Part shown: positions 36,511 to 48,114 of the stretch, one piece after another | How the letters are laid out: every line of letters starts with the position of its first letter | How positions within the stretch are numbered: position 1 is the stretch's first letter | From: Diaporthe sp. PMI_573 | Lineage: Eukaryota > Ascomycota > Sordariomycetes > Diaporthales > Diaporthaceae | Length of the DNA stretch: 64,000 nucleotides | Reading direction: 5' to 3' | Assembly (NCBI GenBank): GCA_021399435.1 | Contig: JAJTUP010000030.1 | Location: 186,001-250,000 of the forward strand | The notes under the pieces: model-generated | Database searches by the model: none | Seen by the model: the letters and a program-made list of their open reading frames with translations, nothing else | Told to the model about the DNA's origin: nothing | Made by a program: the position numbers and the translations under genes

Positions 36511-38749
36511 CTAGGCACGACCGTTCATCCCGTTCCCGCGCGAAGTGGTAGATTGGTCTTGGGCTCCGACCGAGGTGGAAGTCGTCATGCCTTTCTCAAT
36601 GTCAGCATTTCCCCGGCGGGCAGCTGGTCGATTTTGGGTCCTCCCTGGGCCGGGGGGATCAGGCGACTTCTTAACATCGTTCTTCTTCCAAACCATGCTC
36701 AAAACATTCCACTGAGTTTTCGCGGCCTCGCGCACCACGCCGGGATGGAGCACCCCTCCTAGCGCCAGAGTAAAGACAGCCAGGGGCAGCGTGATCTCAA
36801 AGTACAGCTGGATCGTGTCCAGGCTGATCTCTGAACGCTTCTGTAGGCCCAGGACACTCGAGACTATGCCGAACGGAAGGAAGAACGTCGCGAGCCACGT
36901 CAGAAGGCTTAGCTTGCGAGCGTCACCGTTGGCTCGGCGCGTGTCTTCGAGGGCCATCACGGCTGTTGCCACGGATGTGAGCCGATCTACGCGTGACTGA
37001 TGTTCGTCCAGGGTTCTCATGATGTTATCAAAGTCGTCCCTGCACGCCGTGATCGCAGCTAGCGAGTTCTTCAGCGCTGCCGTAGTATTGGTATCGGGCA
37101 TGAACGCGGTGGCCTGATTTATCCTGAGCCTCGACATTATGTGGTCGGCTGTGTTCCACCAGCCACCGACGGGATGGTCTCCAGGGCCCATCTCTGTGTT
37201 TCGGGTTCCATGCAGTGGCTCATCGATTAGTTGTTCCACCGGTTTGGAGAAGGGTTGGAAGACGGTCTGCAGTGTTTTCGAGACCATCTCTCGATAGACG
37301 GTGAGGAACTTTCTGCATATGTGCAGTTTCTTCATGGCAGCGTCCATCGTTTCGCCAGGGGAGAACACTTTTGGAGACTTGATCTCCAGGTCGATCTGGT
37401 TGAGTCTTGTCTTCGTATAGTCGCAGACAGCATGCCACTCGGAACCAACAAGATGGAGGAGCACCAAGACTGGAACCAATTCTAGGTGCTCGATTTGGCC
37501 GGGTGCGAATAATTCTGAACGCCCCATCCAGTAGGCAAAGTCTTCGAATAGCCTGTGCTTGTGGTGATTCTCATCTGTGGACTGATTGATTGTCTCCAAT
37601 CCACCTTCCTTCGTCAGGTCTTCCAGCTCCATAAGAGTTGTTGGAATGGGATGAAAATTGTAGTGTCCGAGTCCTCCCCAGAGTGGTAGTCCTGTAGAGA
37701 TGGTTGGGTCCAAAAGTAATACACCTGGTCATGCTTATCAGAATACTGCGTCCACATTGATTCTTAAGCCATGCTCCTTTCTTACCTAGTCTTGGCTTGG
37801 AGGTCTTCTCGGGTTTCAGCCAATAACTCGCTTTGGAACGAGTCTGGGCGACCACTGCTTTCTCGCTGTCCCACCACCCCTTGCTCCCATCATGATCAGG
37901 ACGACGCAGAATATTGAACCCTTTCGCTTCCTCTGCAGCAAGTTCGAAATCCTTCTCCGTCTCACAGTACCTGGCGGTCATCCATCGGATTTGAAACCAG
38001 TTCCTCCGTTTTCTGAATACTTCCAGGGGCCGAGGCTCCCTCCATCGGTCGCGCACGTTATACCACGAGTAGTCGACAATATGAGCTCTGAAAAATTCTG
38101 GGTCGATTTGGAACTCCGTCCCGAGTACCTCGATTACGTTTCGAGATAAATCCTCGACAACGTAGAGGCGGAACTCGGTATCTCCCTGGCCCTTCTCGAG
38201 CAACTTGCTCTTCAGCTTTCCAGCGTCGAGTCCTGTGTCATCATGGACAACTTCATTCCTCACAACTCCTTCTCCTGAATAGTCAATGATACGGATATTT
38301 GTACGTCCCCATCTTTGCTGTCGGTCTTCAGGGAGAAGGTCCTTTTCCCAACTCCGGGGAATTCGGCCGATTTCCATGAAATCTGCCAGAAGTCGAAGGT
38401 GGGCCCAGTGGGCTTCCGAAGCGACCTTGACAAGGCGGAGATATTGATCCCCTTCCGGCTTCGGTTTTACACTCCATTTCTGTCTGAGTTCCTTGTACCG
38501 CTCGTCATCGTAAGCGTCTCCTGAGAATTCATAGTCTTTGATTCTCAACTCTTCCTGGTATCGCGCATCTAGGTCACACATTTTTATGACAAGGATTTCA
38601 ACGAGTTTGGAGAGGTGCGCAACGAAGAAATCGGGATTGTGCAAGTTTGGAATGCCACCAGGCTCGACAGATACGAAAGAACTTGGTGATGAGGGCGATT
38701 GAGGAAACTGCCCAAAGCCAGAAGCGCAGAGGCGACTGCTGGCCAGCAT
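36511..38749 (-). CDS. Fungal CorA-like membrane protein
   Basis: Two exons, 37786-38749 and 36511-37724, give 725 residues. The intron 37725-37785 (61 nt, GTAAGA...CCAG) joins ...KPRLG to VLLLDPTISTGLPLWGG. The N-terminal half is soluble and resembles the fungal CorA-like group, for example FFRAHIVDYSWYNVRDRW. The C-terminus has a long helix (VDRLTSVATAVMALEDTRRA) leading into two transmembrane segments, LLTWLATFFLPFGIVSSVLG and LPLAVFTLALGG. That is the CorA stalk-plus-two-helix design. The CorA signature GMN between the helices is absent; the position reads LGLQK. CorA proteins carry Mg2+ or other divalent ions, but members without GMN may not. An AG acceptor-like site lies directly before the ATG at 38749, so an upstream exon may be missing. 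Confidence 0.7.
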
Positions 38750-40526
38750 ATCTAAGGACAGAAACCTTTGAGACCGGTATCACGATCAAGGCTCCGAGGC
38801 TTTTGGCCAACTCACCCTACCTGCAGGAACATTGGGTCTGTGCGACCCCGTGCGGTGACCGGTCAGGACAACTCATCAGCCGCCAAATTTGGGAAACTTT
38901 TGAGCAAGCTATTTCCTTCTTTCGTAAAAAAAAAGCAATGTATTTTTTTTTGGTTGACTGGTCAAGATAACTCATCCACCACCGGATCTGAGACAACGCC
39001 CAGCCTTCCGCCACGATCCGTATCAGTGAAACCCGAAGCTGAACTTTTCTCACCGCATCTTCCGCACTCCGCTGTTTGAGAAGGAAGACTGTTCGCAGAT
39101 CTTTCCACCAACAGTCAAAAAAGTCTTCCGAAGGTAGGCGACTTCGCCGATCGGGCGGCAACTGGAATCGTATGGGCAGCCAGCCACATGCCTGCGTGGC
39201 AACCAGCTTGGCGGTTCAGCTGCGCCATAACGCATTCCCATTGGTGATCGGGAGATTTCGATACGCCTCGCAATGTACATTACAGATTCCTCGTCACAAA
39301 TATGCATTCGGCCGTGCTGCCCCACGATAAGAGCTGCGCTTCTTCCCGAGACAGGCTCGGAATTTTGGAACATAATGTGGCTGATGTGGCGTTGAAGTTC
39401 TTCATCCGGATGTATCTTCTTTGCTCCGTTATCCATGTCAAGTCTCTCGCAACGTGTTCGCACATGTATGTTGTGTCACTTTTCGAAGATGGCTGCACAA
39501 GATTCGGGCACACAATCTTCAGGGGAAGGATCATCAGATCTGGTGTTTATTGAGCGATCCACAAACTCGATAGACGATGTAGAAATCGAACACCCACGGT
39601 CTCTCTGGCGTGATCTCTACTCCCTCTCATATGATGTCGAATACAATCCTTGTTCGCGTTGTGAGCCCAGTCGCGAAGAAGACCGAAGAAGTGGGTTCAC
39701 AGGGTACGGAAAGGGGCTTCCATTTGTCCAAGGCCCTGAGCGTGTGGCTATCACTTGCAAAAGTGACGGAGGGAGAGATACACTGCCACTGGTACAACAT
39801 ATCTGCACAAGCACTGCGAAAGTGCGTTCCATATTTGTCAAAGGAGAATGAAAGTTGAAGATATAACTGCATTTGTAGCTTACACGCACCTAAGACCTGA
39901 AAAATGTGAGCTGAGACACGTAGCATTGCTAGAGCTGTGCCGATGGAAAGTTGCACCCTGCCAGTGATGTCTGCATCTCTCACCCTCTGCTATGCCTGAA
40001 ACACTCTGACCGTTGCTGGCCTGTACAGAAATACGATGACGCAAATTGTGGTTTGCGTGATTGTCTAGTCTAATTTGATCAAAGCGAGACGTGTATGTCT
40101 GAGTGGTATTCCATACCCACCTCACCCGTGAGCTAGAAGCAAGCGCACCCCGGAAATGGCCTACAGAGATCAAGGGGCTGAGATGCAGTTTGGATCTTTT
40201 GGGCCTGATGCTCTTCGCCGTATTCTCTCCGACATGGATTAGAAATGGGTGTGCTATCTCTGGAGGTGTATGACCGTTGGAAGGAGATTGCAACGAGTCT
40301 GTGTAGGCCATAGTGTCCCGACGTTCAGGTATCAGTAGCCTAATCTTGATTGGTGCCGTCAAAGGCAAGGCTGATGAATATTCAATACGCATTCATGACG
40401 AATCCATAGCATAAAAAGACCGTCGTACCAGGAAACTTCCGTGTTAGCGACCAAATTGCGCAGATATGTCCGGCAAGTACGAGTCTCGCCCCATAGTTCA
40501 GAGACACAAAGATATACCTGCCGCGC
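38750..40526. other. Intergenic with possible short decayed gene
   Basis: No complete gene is supported. On the plus strand, two overlapping frames at 39435-39851 and 39610-39858 each look briefly protein-like, as if one short gene had shifted frame near 39650; no family is recognised. Near 38860-38985 two 30-bp segments resemble each other (23 of 30 bases) and flank a hairpin-capable A-run/T-run. Confidence 0.3.
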
Positions 40527-41711
40527 CTAATTCTTCTCGATGAACTCCCCAATCCGAGCGGCAACCCGCCTCGCACTATCCTCCCACTTAAGAGCATCCC
40601 CAATAAGCAGCGTGTCATGCGGCGCGTTCTCCTCGAAGTAGACCTCGACCGAGTTGACGCCGCCGCCCTCATACCCGCTCATCTCACGCGCCCACGCCGC
40701 CCCGTCCGTCGACAGTATCTCCGCCTCGCCCACGCTCACCAGCACGGGAACCCCAGCCCGGAACGGGTGGCCCAGCGCCTGGATATACGCGTTGTCCCTC
40801 GTGGCCTCGACGTCCCCGCCAGGGGCGTACGTCTTTACCCCCCACTGCAGGAACGACGACGGCAGGATATCCGAGCCGTAGTGCGCCATCTGCTCCACCC
40901 TTAGCTCGCCTACCGGCCGCCGCGGGAAACACGACGCAGGCGCGACCCACGGCGCGATCAGCACCGCCCTCCCCGGCGGCGAGACCCCGATCTGCGCCCC
41001 GAACTCGCTCAGGTACCGCAGCAGCGCGACGGCGATGTTCCCGCCCGCGCTGTCGCCCGAGAGCGTCACGGCACTGGGAGGGAGACCTAGCCCCCGGACT
41101 AGGTACAGGTACGCCGTCAGCGCGTCCTGCACCGCTGCGGGGAAGGGGTTGCGCCCGCCGTGGCCTGAGAGCCTGTACCGCGGCGAGAAGACGGCGTCGA
41201 CGCCCGCGTGGGCCAGGAGCGTGCGGCTTAGGAAGCCTGATGCGGGGGTGCTTGGGTGGTCGCGGACGAAGGCGCCGCCGTGGATGTGAAGGACGACCCT
41301 CTTCAGGTTTGTTGCCGCCTCACTGGGTGGTGGTGGTGGGCCCGGCCGCCAGATGCCTCCCACGCCCGCCGGGGATACGCTGGACGGGTCCGAGGCCAGT
41401 GGCCCGGTGTACACGCTTGCGTCGAAGGGCTGGACCACCACGAAGCGGTCGCCTTCGCCCTTGGGCGGGGTGAGGGACTCGGTCTCTGCCTCGCCTAGGC
41501 CGATGACCGAGTCCATGTGCAGCGAGGCGCGGAGGAAGCGCGCCATGACTGTCTGGATGGGGGACCAGTTGCGGTTGGGCCGTAGCCTGGGGACGAGGCC
41601 CATGACGATCCAGAAGGGGAGGTGTGCTATTATTGATGTCAAGGCGGCGAGCTTGTAGAGGAGGCGGAAGGGCTGGTAGGACACCAGGGGGTATTTGCTG
41701 ATGTTTGCCAT
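40527..41711 (-). CDS. Alpha/beta hydrolase, HSL-type esterase/lipase
   Basis: A single exon of 394 residues. I chose the ATG at 41711 (MANISKYPLVSYQPFRLLYK), because the frame upstream is open but unlike the family. A hydrophobic segment (LAALTSIIAHLPFWIVMGLV) near residues 20-40 suggests a membrane anchor. The hydrolase signatures are intact: the oxyanion motif HIHGGAF and the nucleophile motif GDSAGGN. The acidic residue lies in VSVGEAEIL, and the catalytic histidine in NAPHDTLL. These place it in the hormone-sensitive lipase group (Abhydrolase_3, PF07859). Members hydrolyse small esters, acyl-steroids or secondary metabolites; the substrate here is unknown. A Pro/Gly-rich insertion precedes the HGG motif. 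It is transcribed in the same direction as the flanking CorA-like and F-box genes, with about 1 kb on each side. Confidence 0.88.
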   Translation of the reverse strand: MANISKYPLVSYQPFRLLYKLAALTSIIAHLPFWIVMGLVPRLRPNRNWSPIQTVMARFLRASLHMDSVIGLGEAETESLTPPKGEGDRFVVVQPFDASVYTGPLASDPSSVSPAGVGGIWRPGPPPPPSEAATNLKRVVLHIHGGAFVRDHPSTPASGFLSRTLLAHAGVDAVFSPRYRLSGHGGRNPFPAAVQDALTAYLYLVRGLGLPPSAVTLSGDSAGGNIAVALLRYLSEFGAQIGVSPPGRAVLIAPWVAPASCFPRRPVGELRVEQMAHYGSDILPSSFLQWGVKTYAPGGDVEATRDNAYIQALGHPFRAGVPVLVSVGEAEILSTDGAAWAREMSGYEGGGVNSVEVYFEENAPHDTLLIGDALKWEDSARRVAARIGEFIEKN

Positions 41712-42770
41712 TGTGATGCTGTGCTCTTCTGGAGGCACGCTCGGAAACAGAGCCGGATGATGGTTTGGGTTTGAACTCGGACAGCTGCGGATGCGAAGAA
41801 GTGGAACGTCAACTGGTATCGATGGTCCTTTAGTGAAGAACGACAGTGCGGGGTTGAAAATGAAGGTGGGATCAGATTGGTACGTTGGCTGGGTTGCACA
41901 AATAAGCACCTTAAAGGATACCCCAGATTTGAGGAGTCGTCTGCAGAAGGATGCATCGTCGACCAACTGTACTTGCGCCTGATTTAGAGGGGGCCACTCT
42001 TCTTCAAGGAGGTCCACATCTCTTAGCTGGCCTTCCGTGACCCACCCCCTGTGCACATCTTTCCGGATATAAATGGGCAAGGCTGGGGCGATGGGCAACA
42101 AGACTGCTTGGACAGGGCAAATACAATTACTACAATCACAGCACGAATAGATGCTTGCGCCCGATGCTCGTGAATGGAGGTTGTCTGAAGTAAGAGCTAG
42201 CTAGGATTGGCATATTTAAACTTCACATCTGACGTGTGCTTGTACAAGCTTCTGTTTTGTATTAGTGATCCGTGATCAGTAATTATCATCCGCTATTGCC
42301 CGCGGGCTCAATGTCTCAAAAGAAAAAATTACCAACATAGGGTTACTATCATTGATGTGTTTCTGCAATCATGCCAGGAACACCTCAAGAGGATATGATA
42401 TCGTCGGATTAGTGGCCCTCAATAAAATTCGTGATATCTGTTAGTGACTGCCAAGCCTAAAATTCGCGTGAATGGAAAATTTATAGCGTCGATACCCTGG
42501 TATTGAACCATGTCTTAGATGAGAAACAATTGTGATTGAGAGCATTTGTATATATGTCTCTGTGAACGTAGAGTTTCATGATCACTTGCAACTAGATACA
42601 CCAGCTGAATTTCTGTCCGGTAATACAGACACGCATTTCCCATAAACTCTAGATATCTTGCGCGTAACGACCAACCTATTCAGACCATCGCGTGAAATCC
42701 TCGCCTTGATCTTTAGCAGCTACGTTTTTGCATTATTTGCTACGTTGGTAGGCTCTCAATAGATTTATGG
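41712..42770. other. Intergenic, AT-rich
   Basis: Promoter side of the HSL-type esterase and 3' flank of the F-box gene. No coding frame is supported beyond the upstream extension of the esterase frame to 42101. Confidence 0.45.
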
Positions 42771-44576
42771 TCAGTCTCTCAAAAAAATTCCTGAATGGTT
42801 GGCCGCGTAAAACTCCGCGAAATGCTTCCGGCGAGTCCGGCATATTTTGTCTGTAATCATGCCCCTCCACAAACCACAGTGTTCAGAGTCATCCAAATAC
42901 GGCTGCAAATAGCTCGGATCCAAGGCGTCCCGTTCGACAGCAAACCCCTCCACCGGCGCGAGCTGGTGCGGCTTCAAACTCGTCTCGGGATGTCTCTGGT
43001 ATCCCACAAATGGGTTCGGCCCATCGCCGTACAGGAAGTCGCTCACAGCCTTGCGGGTTACCCACACAGCCCGCCCAGCTAGTGGCTCCCGCTTGACCAG
43101 CTCGTGGCCAATGACCACGTCCGGCCTGCGATCGATATCCCGCCCCCGCCAGCCGAGGGTGTCGCGCATCTCCTGCAGCAGGCCGCGCCAGTCCCCGCCG
43201 TCTTGCATAAAGTGCAAGAAGCTCAGCTCCACGGACCGCAGCTCGCCTGACAACGCCGCGAGTAGCGCGAGCACGTCTCCCTGCGTGACCAGGAAGCCCG
43301 ACAGCCCAAAGTGCCGGATCCGCGCCGCCCACGCGGCCTCACTGACGGGCACGATGCTCCCCAGCGGCACGTGGTGCTCTGCGGGCACCCTCCAGCTGTT
43401 GTCCCCTCCCATGTACCACTCCGGATGCGTCTCCATATCCGTCCTTAAGGTCAGGTGCGTCAGGCCGGGGGCGCGGGCCAGCGCGGCACGCAGGTGACCC
43501 CCACGCAAGCCTGGACACCCGTCCCTCTCAAGGTCGCCGACGGCGAGGGAGAGGTCAAGGCGGGTGAAGCCGGGCCGGCGGAGGAGGGCGCAGAGGTTGG
43601 CGTACTCGGCGCTCGCAGCTGGGTGCTCGAACATGTTGCAATTGAGGCCCGTGTTGAGACGATGCGTGTCGAGGAGAAACTCAGTGACGCTGTGCTTTGT
43701 CCCGGGGTCGGCCAGCACACGGAGGGCCACGCGGATGCCGCGCCACTGTTCCTTGTAGATTGAGGTCTCGTTTTCGGACCAGGGCCAGGACCACATCCTG
43801 CATGGTTGGCAGCCGCCTCCGGAGGTGGGCCACCCTCGAGGGCTGGGATACACGAAGCCCCGGGGTAAGGCGCGTATCGCTGGAGTCTCGTAGACCGGGT
43901 TGAAGAGCCAGCCGTGGGCGGCCGGCGTGATGGTGACGCGCTGGAGCGAGGGGAAGCGCTGCAGCGCGTGGCGGAAGGCGGCTTCGTCGGCGCCCGACTC
44001 AACCACCGCATTTTGGCCGCGACAAACCTCTTGAAAGTGCATCCAGCAGTCATCGATTCCGAGGCATGTGCCCAGCTGCTCGTCCAGGGGTCGGGGTCGG
44101 GGTCGGGAACGGTCTAATGACCAGCGCCAGACGCCCTGGCCCTTGCGGCGTTTGTACCCCTGGATCATATTGTCACCTCCGTCGGCGAACCATCGTGGGA
44201 TCTCACTAGAGTCCCTTTCATTGTAGCGGTCAGGCAGAGCCCCGGCCATCTGTTGAGGATTGACGAAGCGCGCATCGTCCCATATCAGCTCGGTGACGCC
44301 ATGGCGAAATGTCTCGCTGTCAGCAATGGCGTGCAGGACTTGGATGTCTCGTAGGTGGGCGGAGACGAAGACGCGGTGTAAGCGTAAGCACGCGATTTCG
44401 TGGACGACGGTGCATGTCAAACGGAGGCTCTTGATGTCTCGGTTGGGTAAGTGAGATAATATGGATTTGTGGATCACGGCGGGCAGACGAATGAGACGGG
44501 ATCCTGCCTCTGCCCCTCCCTTGGCCGAAGGACCTACGTCGTCCCGGACATCGTTGATGTTAGCCCTGAGATCCAT
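42771..44576 (-). CDS. F-box protein
   Basis: A single exon of 601 residues, ATG at 44576. Residues about 25-70 form an F-box: RLIRLPAVIHKSILSHLP, then DIKSLRLTCTVVHEIA. It should bind Skp1 and act as substrate adaptor of an SCF ubiquitin ligase. The rest is Trp-rich and contains leucine-containing segments such as FTRLDLSLAVGDLE and LTHLTLRTDM that may be degenerate leucine-rich repeats used for substrate recognition. This form, an N-terminal F-box with poorly conserved repeats, is very common in Pezizomycotina genomes, and substrates are usually unknown. Coding GC is high, so the opposite strand is open for long stretches. Its start faces that of the siderophore-type esterase across 1.7 kb. 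Confidence 0.82.
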   Translation of the reverse strand: MDLRANINDVRDDVGPSAKGGAEAGSRLIRLPAVIHKSILSHLPNRDIKSLRLTCTVVHEIACLRLHRVFVSAHLRDIQVLHAIADSETFRHGVTELIWDDARFVNPQQMAGALPDRYNERDSSEIPRWFADGGDNMIQGYKRRKGQGVWRWSLDRSRPRPRPLDEQLGTCLGIDDCWMHFQEVCRGQNAVVESGADEAAFRHALQRFPSLQRVTITPAAHGWLFNPVYETPAIRALPRGFVYPSPRGWPTSGGGCQPCRMWSWPWSENETSIYKEQWRGIRVALRVLADPGTKHSVTEFLLDTHRLNTGLNCNMFEHPAASAEYANLCALLRRPGFTRLDLSLAVGDLERDGCPGLRGGHLRAALARAPGLTHLTLRTDMETHPEWYMGGDNSWRVPAEHHVPLGSIVPVSEAAWAARIRHFGLSGFLVTQGDVLALLAALSGELRSVELSFLHFMQDGGDWRGLLQEMRDTLGWRGRDIDRRPDVVIGHELVKREPLAGRAVWVTRKAVSDFLYGDGPNPFVGYQRHPETSLKPHQLAPVEGFAVERDALDPSYLQPYLDDSEHCGLWRGMITDKICRTRRKHFAEFYAANHSGIFLRD

Positions 44577-46318
44577 GATTCATGCGGAGTTCCTGGCCCT
44601 GTTGACTTTTGAGGATGAAGCTTTGGTCCTGATCAGCTTTCACAGAAATGATGTGACAAGTGACTGCCATCAACACGAAACAACATTGCGGGCAAGGTGG
44701 TAACACATGCAGATGCTGTGCCGCAATATTGCTGACATAATGTGCCATCAAACAATCAAGGGTTGATAGCCTTTGACTGGCTGGCTTTTGCTTTTCTCAT
44801 GCAATTAGGGACAGGGATCATAGCAACTCATTGTGGCAGAGTATCTAAATATACGTGGCCGCTCACTCAATTTGGTATCCCGCCCTACGCATACTCCGGG
44901 GAATAAACCAAATTACTACATATATTTATTGCCAGCCCTAATCTTCTCGAACGGCCATAGGGATCAGCAGACCGGGTCGTAACCCAAAGCCTACAAAAAT
45001 TCTCCGGCACCACACAGCGGCGCTCGTAGAAGGGGCAGGTTGCTATATACAGCCTCCTCCCATACCCCTACTCAACCTAGCAGTCACATCAACCTCCTTC
45101 CTCATCATCAAGCCATTGGTCAAATACTTGGAGAGGTACATTTTCTATGGCCAATCCACGTACGAGAATTCTCAATCAAAAAATCTAGCTGCAGATAATG
45201 TTCAGGTAATTGAAGGAATATGTGAACGCTTCGCGTGCCGCGCCTCTCGTAAGCTCGGGTCCCGACCCGCTCCGCTGAATCACTAGAAGAGTCTCCATTC
45301 CCTGTTACTGATCGTTGCTTCAGTAATTTGGTCGGGCAGAAGCAAACGACTTAAGTCAGTTGTATACAGATGCAAATGGATGCACCCAAATCTCTGCAGT
45401 GCCAGTGTGGTTTGGCCCTACATGATGAGCGGCTTCCTGGTTTCAACAAAGTCGGTTGATATGGCACATGTTCACACACTCATAGTAGTCTTTTGAGGTG
45501 CTCAGGGTGGCCTGGGTTTTCTGCTTCATGTTCTATGCTCGTGTGGACCGTAATTACAATTTGGAAGCAGAGTGACTGAGCGCCGTGGTGGCAGGATGGG
45601 ACCAATACATGCTCGACATGTTTTGCCTCCAGCACGTAGTATGACTTGTACAAGTGAAAAACCTAGATACACAACTATATCATATCGGCACTCGTACATG
45701 CCGATAAGTCGCGAGCGGTCCATTAGGCTTGTCATCCAAGGGTATCCATTTAAATGATTGAAAAAAAAAGCCGTGATGATTTCCATTAGGCCCCATCCGA
45801 CGAAGCATTCACATTTGTCGATATCCTCGTAGCGCTGTTCCCATCATATCTTCCATTCCGAGTCTCAATTCAGGACATAGTCTCTCCGTTTAGATGAGTA
45901 CTAACCCGACAGACTACTGCTCCCCTTACTAATCAAAGAAGCTCAGGAAAACAAGTCGCCGTTGTCGCAGCAAAGTGGATGCAGCCAAGCAGCCAAGAGT
46001 TCATAATATCTGATCACTGGTCGCATCTAATCAATCAATCTGATAAAAATTTTCCCCACGCTACGGAAGAAGATCCACTATGAATCCTACTGCACTGTGC
46101 GCCCCCCACCCTTGTTCTCTTGCATGATCGTTTAAACGTATATCTGAGCAAATTGGCGGGCTAGTCCTCATGGTCACACCACCCATTGATCTTCTCGCCT
46201 TCGATTAAGCTTGTTGCAGAAGCTGGGACCCCACAACGAGTGCTCATCAGGGGCGGGCCGCATTGCGCGGCTTTCCCAATCCACAAGCAAAACCTTATTT
46301 GCCAAGCCCTGTTGAGCC
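44577..46318. other. Divergent intergenic region between F-box and esterase genes
   Basis: No coding frame is supported. It holds both promoters. The right end carries an iron-type GATA motif at 46038-46046. Confidence 0.5.
46038..46046 (+). promoter_or_regulatory. ATCTGATAA, candidate iron-GATA (SreA/Urbs1-type) site
   Basis: An exact match to the consensus ATCWGATAA bound by the iron-responsive GATA repressors of fungi. It lies 273 nt upstream of the putative siderophore-esterase ATG. A second partial copy, ATCTGATCA, lies about 30 nt to the left. Confidence 0.5.
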
Positions 46319-47460
46319 ATGCTTTTCCGACACGTCAATCGATTTCTTCCATTAGCGACTCGGACTTCTCGGCCCAGCGGCGCCTGGTCCCAAAGACACT
46401 CGTACACATCATCTTGTGCGCTTCTCAGAGGTTACGCCAGTATGGAAATCAAATCTCCCGTCTTCGAGCCCTTCCAGGACGCGCATGCATCCAACACCTG
46501 CCAGTCCACAGTGCGGACGCACAGAGGGGATTTCCTGGTACAAGTGGCATGGCCTCTCAAATGGAACCAGGACCGAACTCCCCCTGAGGAGGAAACGGCC
46601 ACTTCCGAGGACATAAAATCTATGTAAACACAACCACTCAAATATGCATTATGTACCTCTGAGGGGCTAATCGCTGACCATTACCGAATAGCTACCTCAC
46701 CGACGGCAACGCCTACTTCTCCACGACCGTGGACGTAGTCCGCCGGCTCGAATACACCCACAATGCCCGCTGCATAGTCGTCGGCATCGGCTACCCCATG
46801 CCGCCAGCCCGCTCAGTCTACGACTTCCGCCGCGGTCCCGACCTCACGCCCCCCTCGCGCGACGGCACGTACGATGCGCCGCTGGACCGCAACGGGAAAC
46901 CCCGCACGGACATATCATTCGGCGAGGCGGACGACTTCCTGGCTTTCATCCGGGAGGACGTGATGAAGCACTACGTGGAGGGGTTCCTCTTCCCGCACCT
47001 GGGCGGCCTGGGCCAGGGCCGGAAGGCGCTGCTGGGGCACAGCTACGGCGGGATATTCACGCTGAACGCGCTGTACACGCAGCCCGGGACGTGGGATACG
47101 TACCTTGCGGCGAGCGCGATTGTTGAGTTCAACAAGGGGAAGTTGGTGGCGGAGCAGGAGGCGGCCTTCCGCGCCCGCACGCTGGACGGCCCGCCGCCTG
47201 CTCTGCTGATCACCTACGGCGAGGCTGCCGAGGACATGGTGCGGCGCCTCGGGGAGTCGGACGCGCGGTATGAGAAGAGGAGGGGTTGTGCTGAGCTCCC
47301 GGGCATTCGGAAGGCGGTGGAGGGTTTAGTGCAGAGGTTCGAGGGCCATCCGAACCTGAGGACGTTGAGGGTGAGGGAGTTTCCGGGGGAGGATCATGGT
47401 TCGGCTGCGTTGCCGGGGTTCCAGCATGGTGTTATGGAGTTTTTGACTGGGGACGTATAA
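46319..47460 (+). CDS. Putative siderophore esterase (EstB/IroE-like), possible mitochondrial presequence
   Basis: Two exons, 46319-46623 and 46692-47460, give 357 residues. The intron of 68 nt (GTAAAC...ATAG) joins EDIKSI to YLTDGNAYF, restoring the YLTDGNA motif of this esterase group. Family: putative esterase (PF00756), IroE/EstB-like. GHSYGGIF (about 47035) carries the nucleophile serine; FPGEDHGSA holds the catalytic histidine. Such enzymes cut ester bonds of imported ferri-siderophores to free the iron; A. fumigatus EstB acts on triacetylfusarinine C. The first 41 residues have several Arg, no Asp or Glu, and end RGYAS before a second Met at 46442, as in a mitochondrial presequence. 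Starting at 46442 would give a cytosolic 316-residue form. It converges on the MFS transporter gene. Confidence 0.8.
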
Positions 47461-48114
47461 GTATTAGGTACCCAGCAGACATTTAGAGATATAGAGGATG
47501 CCGATGCTATGGGATGAGGAGGCGCAAGCCTCCTTGGGTTGGCGCTCCTGTTGAGGGGAATGAATAATCACAATAATCAAAACGGATGGGAAATCTCTAG
47601 TATATGCCAGCCCTGGGCTAACAGCCTTTGCAGATTAGATTTCTGGAACTAACCTGGATAAGTAGGTATAGCCCACCTGCCACTCACTTTACTAATGTTT
47701 TTATTTTCTGGCCGCCCCTTTTCAAAAAAGAGAATGAAAGGGAATAATAACATGACTCAAAGTTAAACACTTGGTTGATATATGTTGTTCTTACCATATG
47801 AGGGAGATAGTAGCTGGAAGAGAGGCGTTTACTGTGTGCGATATTTAGGCTGTAATATATTACTTGGACTGCTGTCAATATCCTATCTCATGTTGAAACA
47901 TCTAAGTGCTGATTCTATTATGCAATCTACATTATGTATGCACTGGGAATATTCTCCATGCTTTTTCTTTTCTACTCTTTTCTTTTTTAATTAAACCACA
48001 GCCATCTCTCCATGTCTTTTCCCTAATCATGTAACCATATGTACATCCTTCTCATCCTTCCTCACATTCCCATTCATTCAAGTATTAACACAAGTGTTCC
48101 CTAAAATGAACAGA
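47461..48114. other. Convergent intergenic region
   Basis: AT-rich 3' flanks of the esterase and MFS genes. No coding frame is supported. Confidence 0.5.

Noticed and set aside
44940..45010. Short resemblance to the start of fungal 5S rRNA
   Set aside because: Similarity stops after about ten bases and the conserved internal control region is missing.
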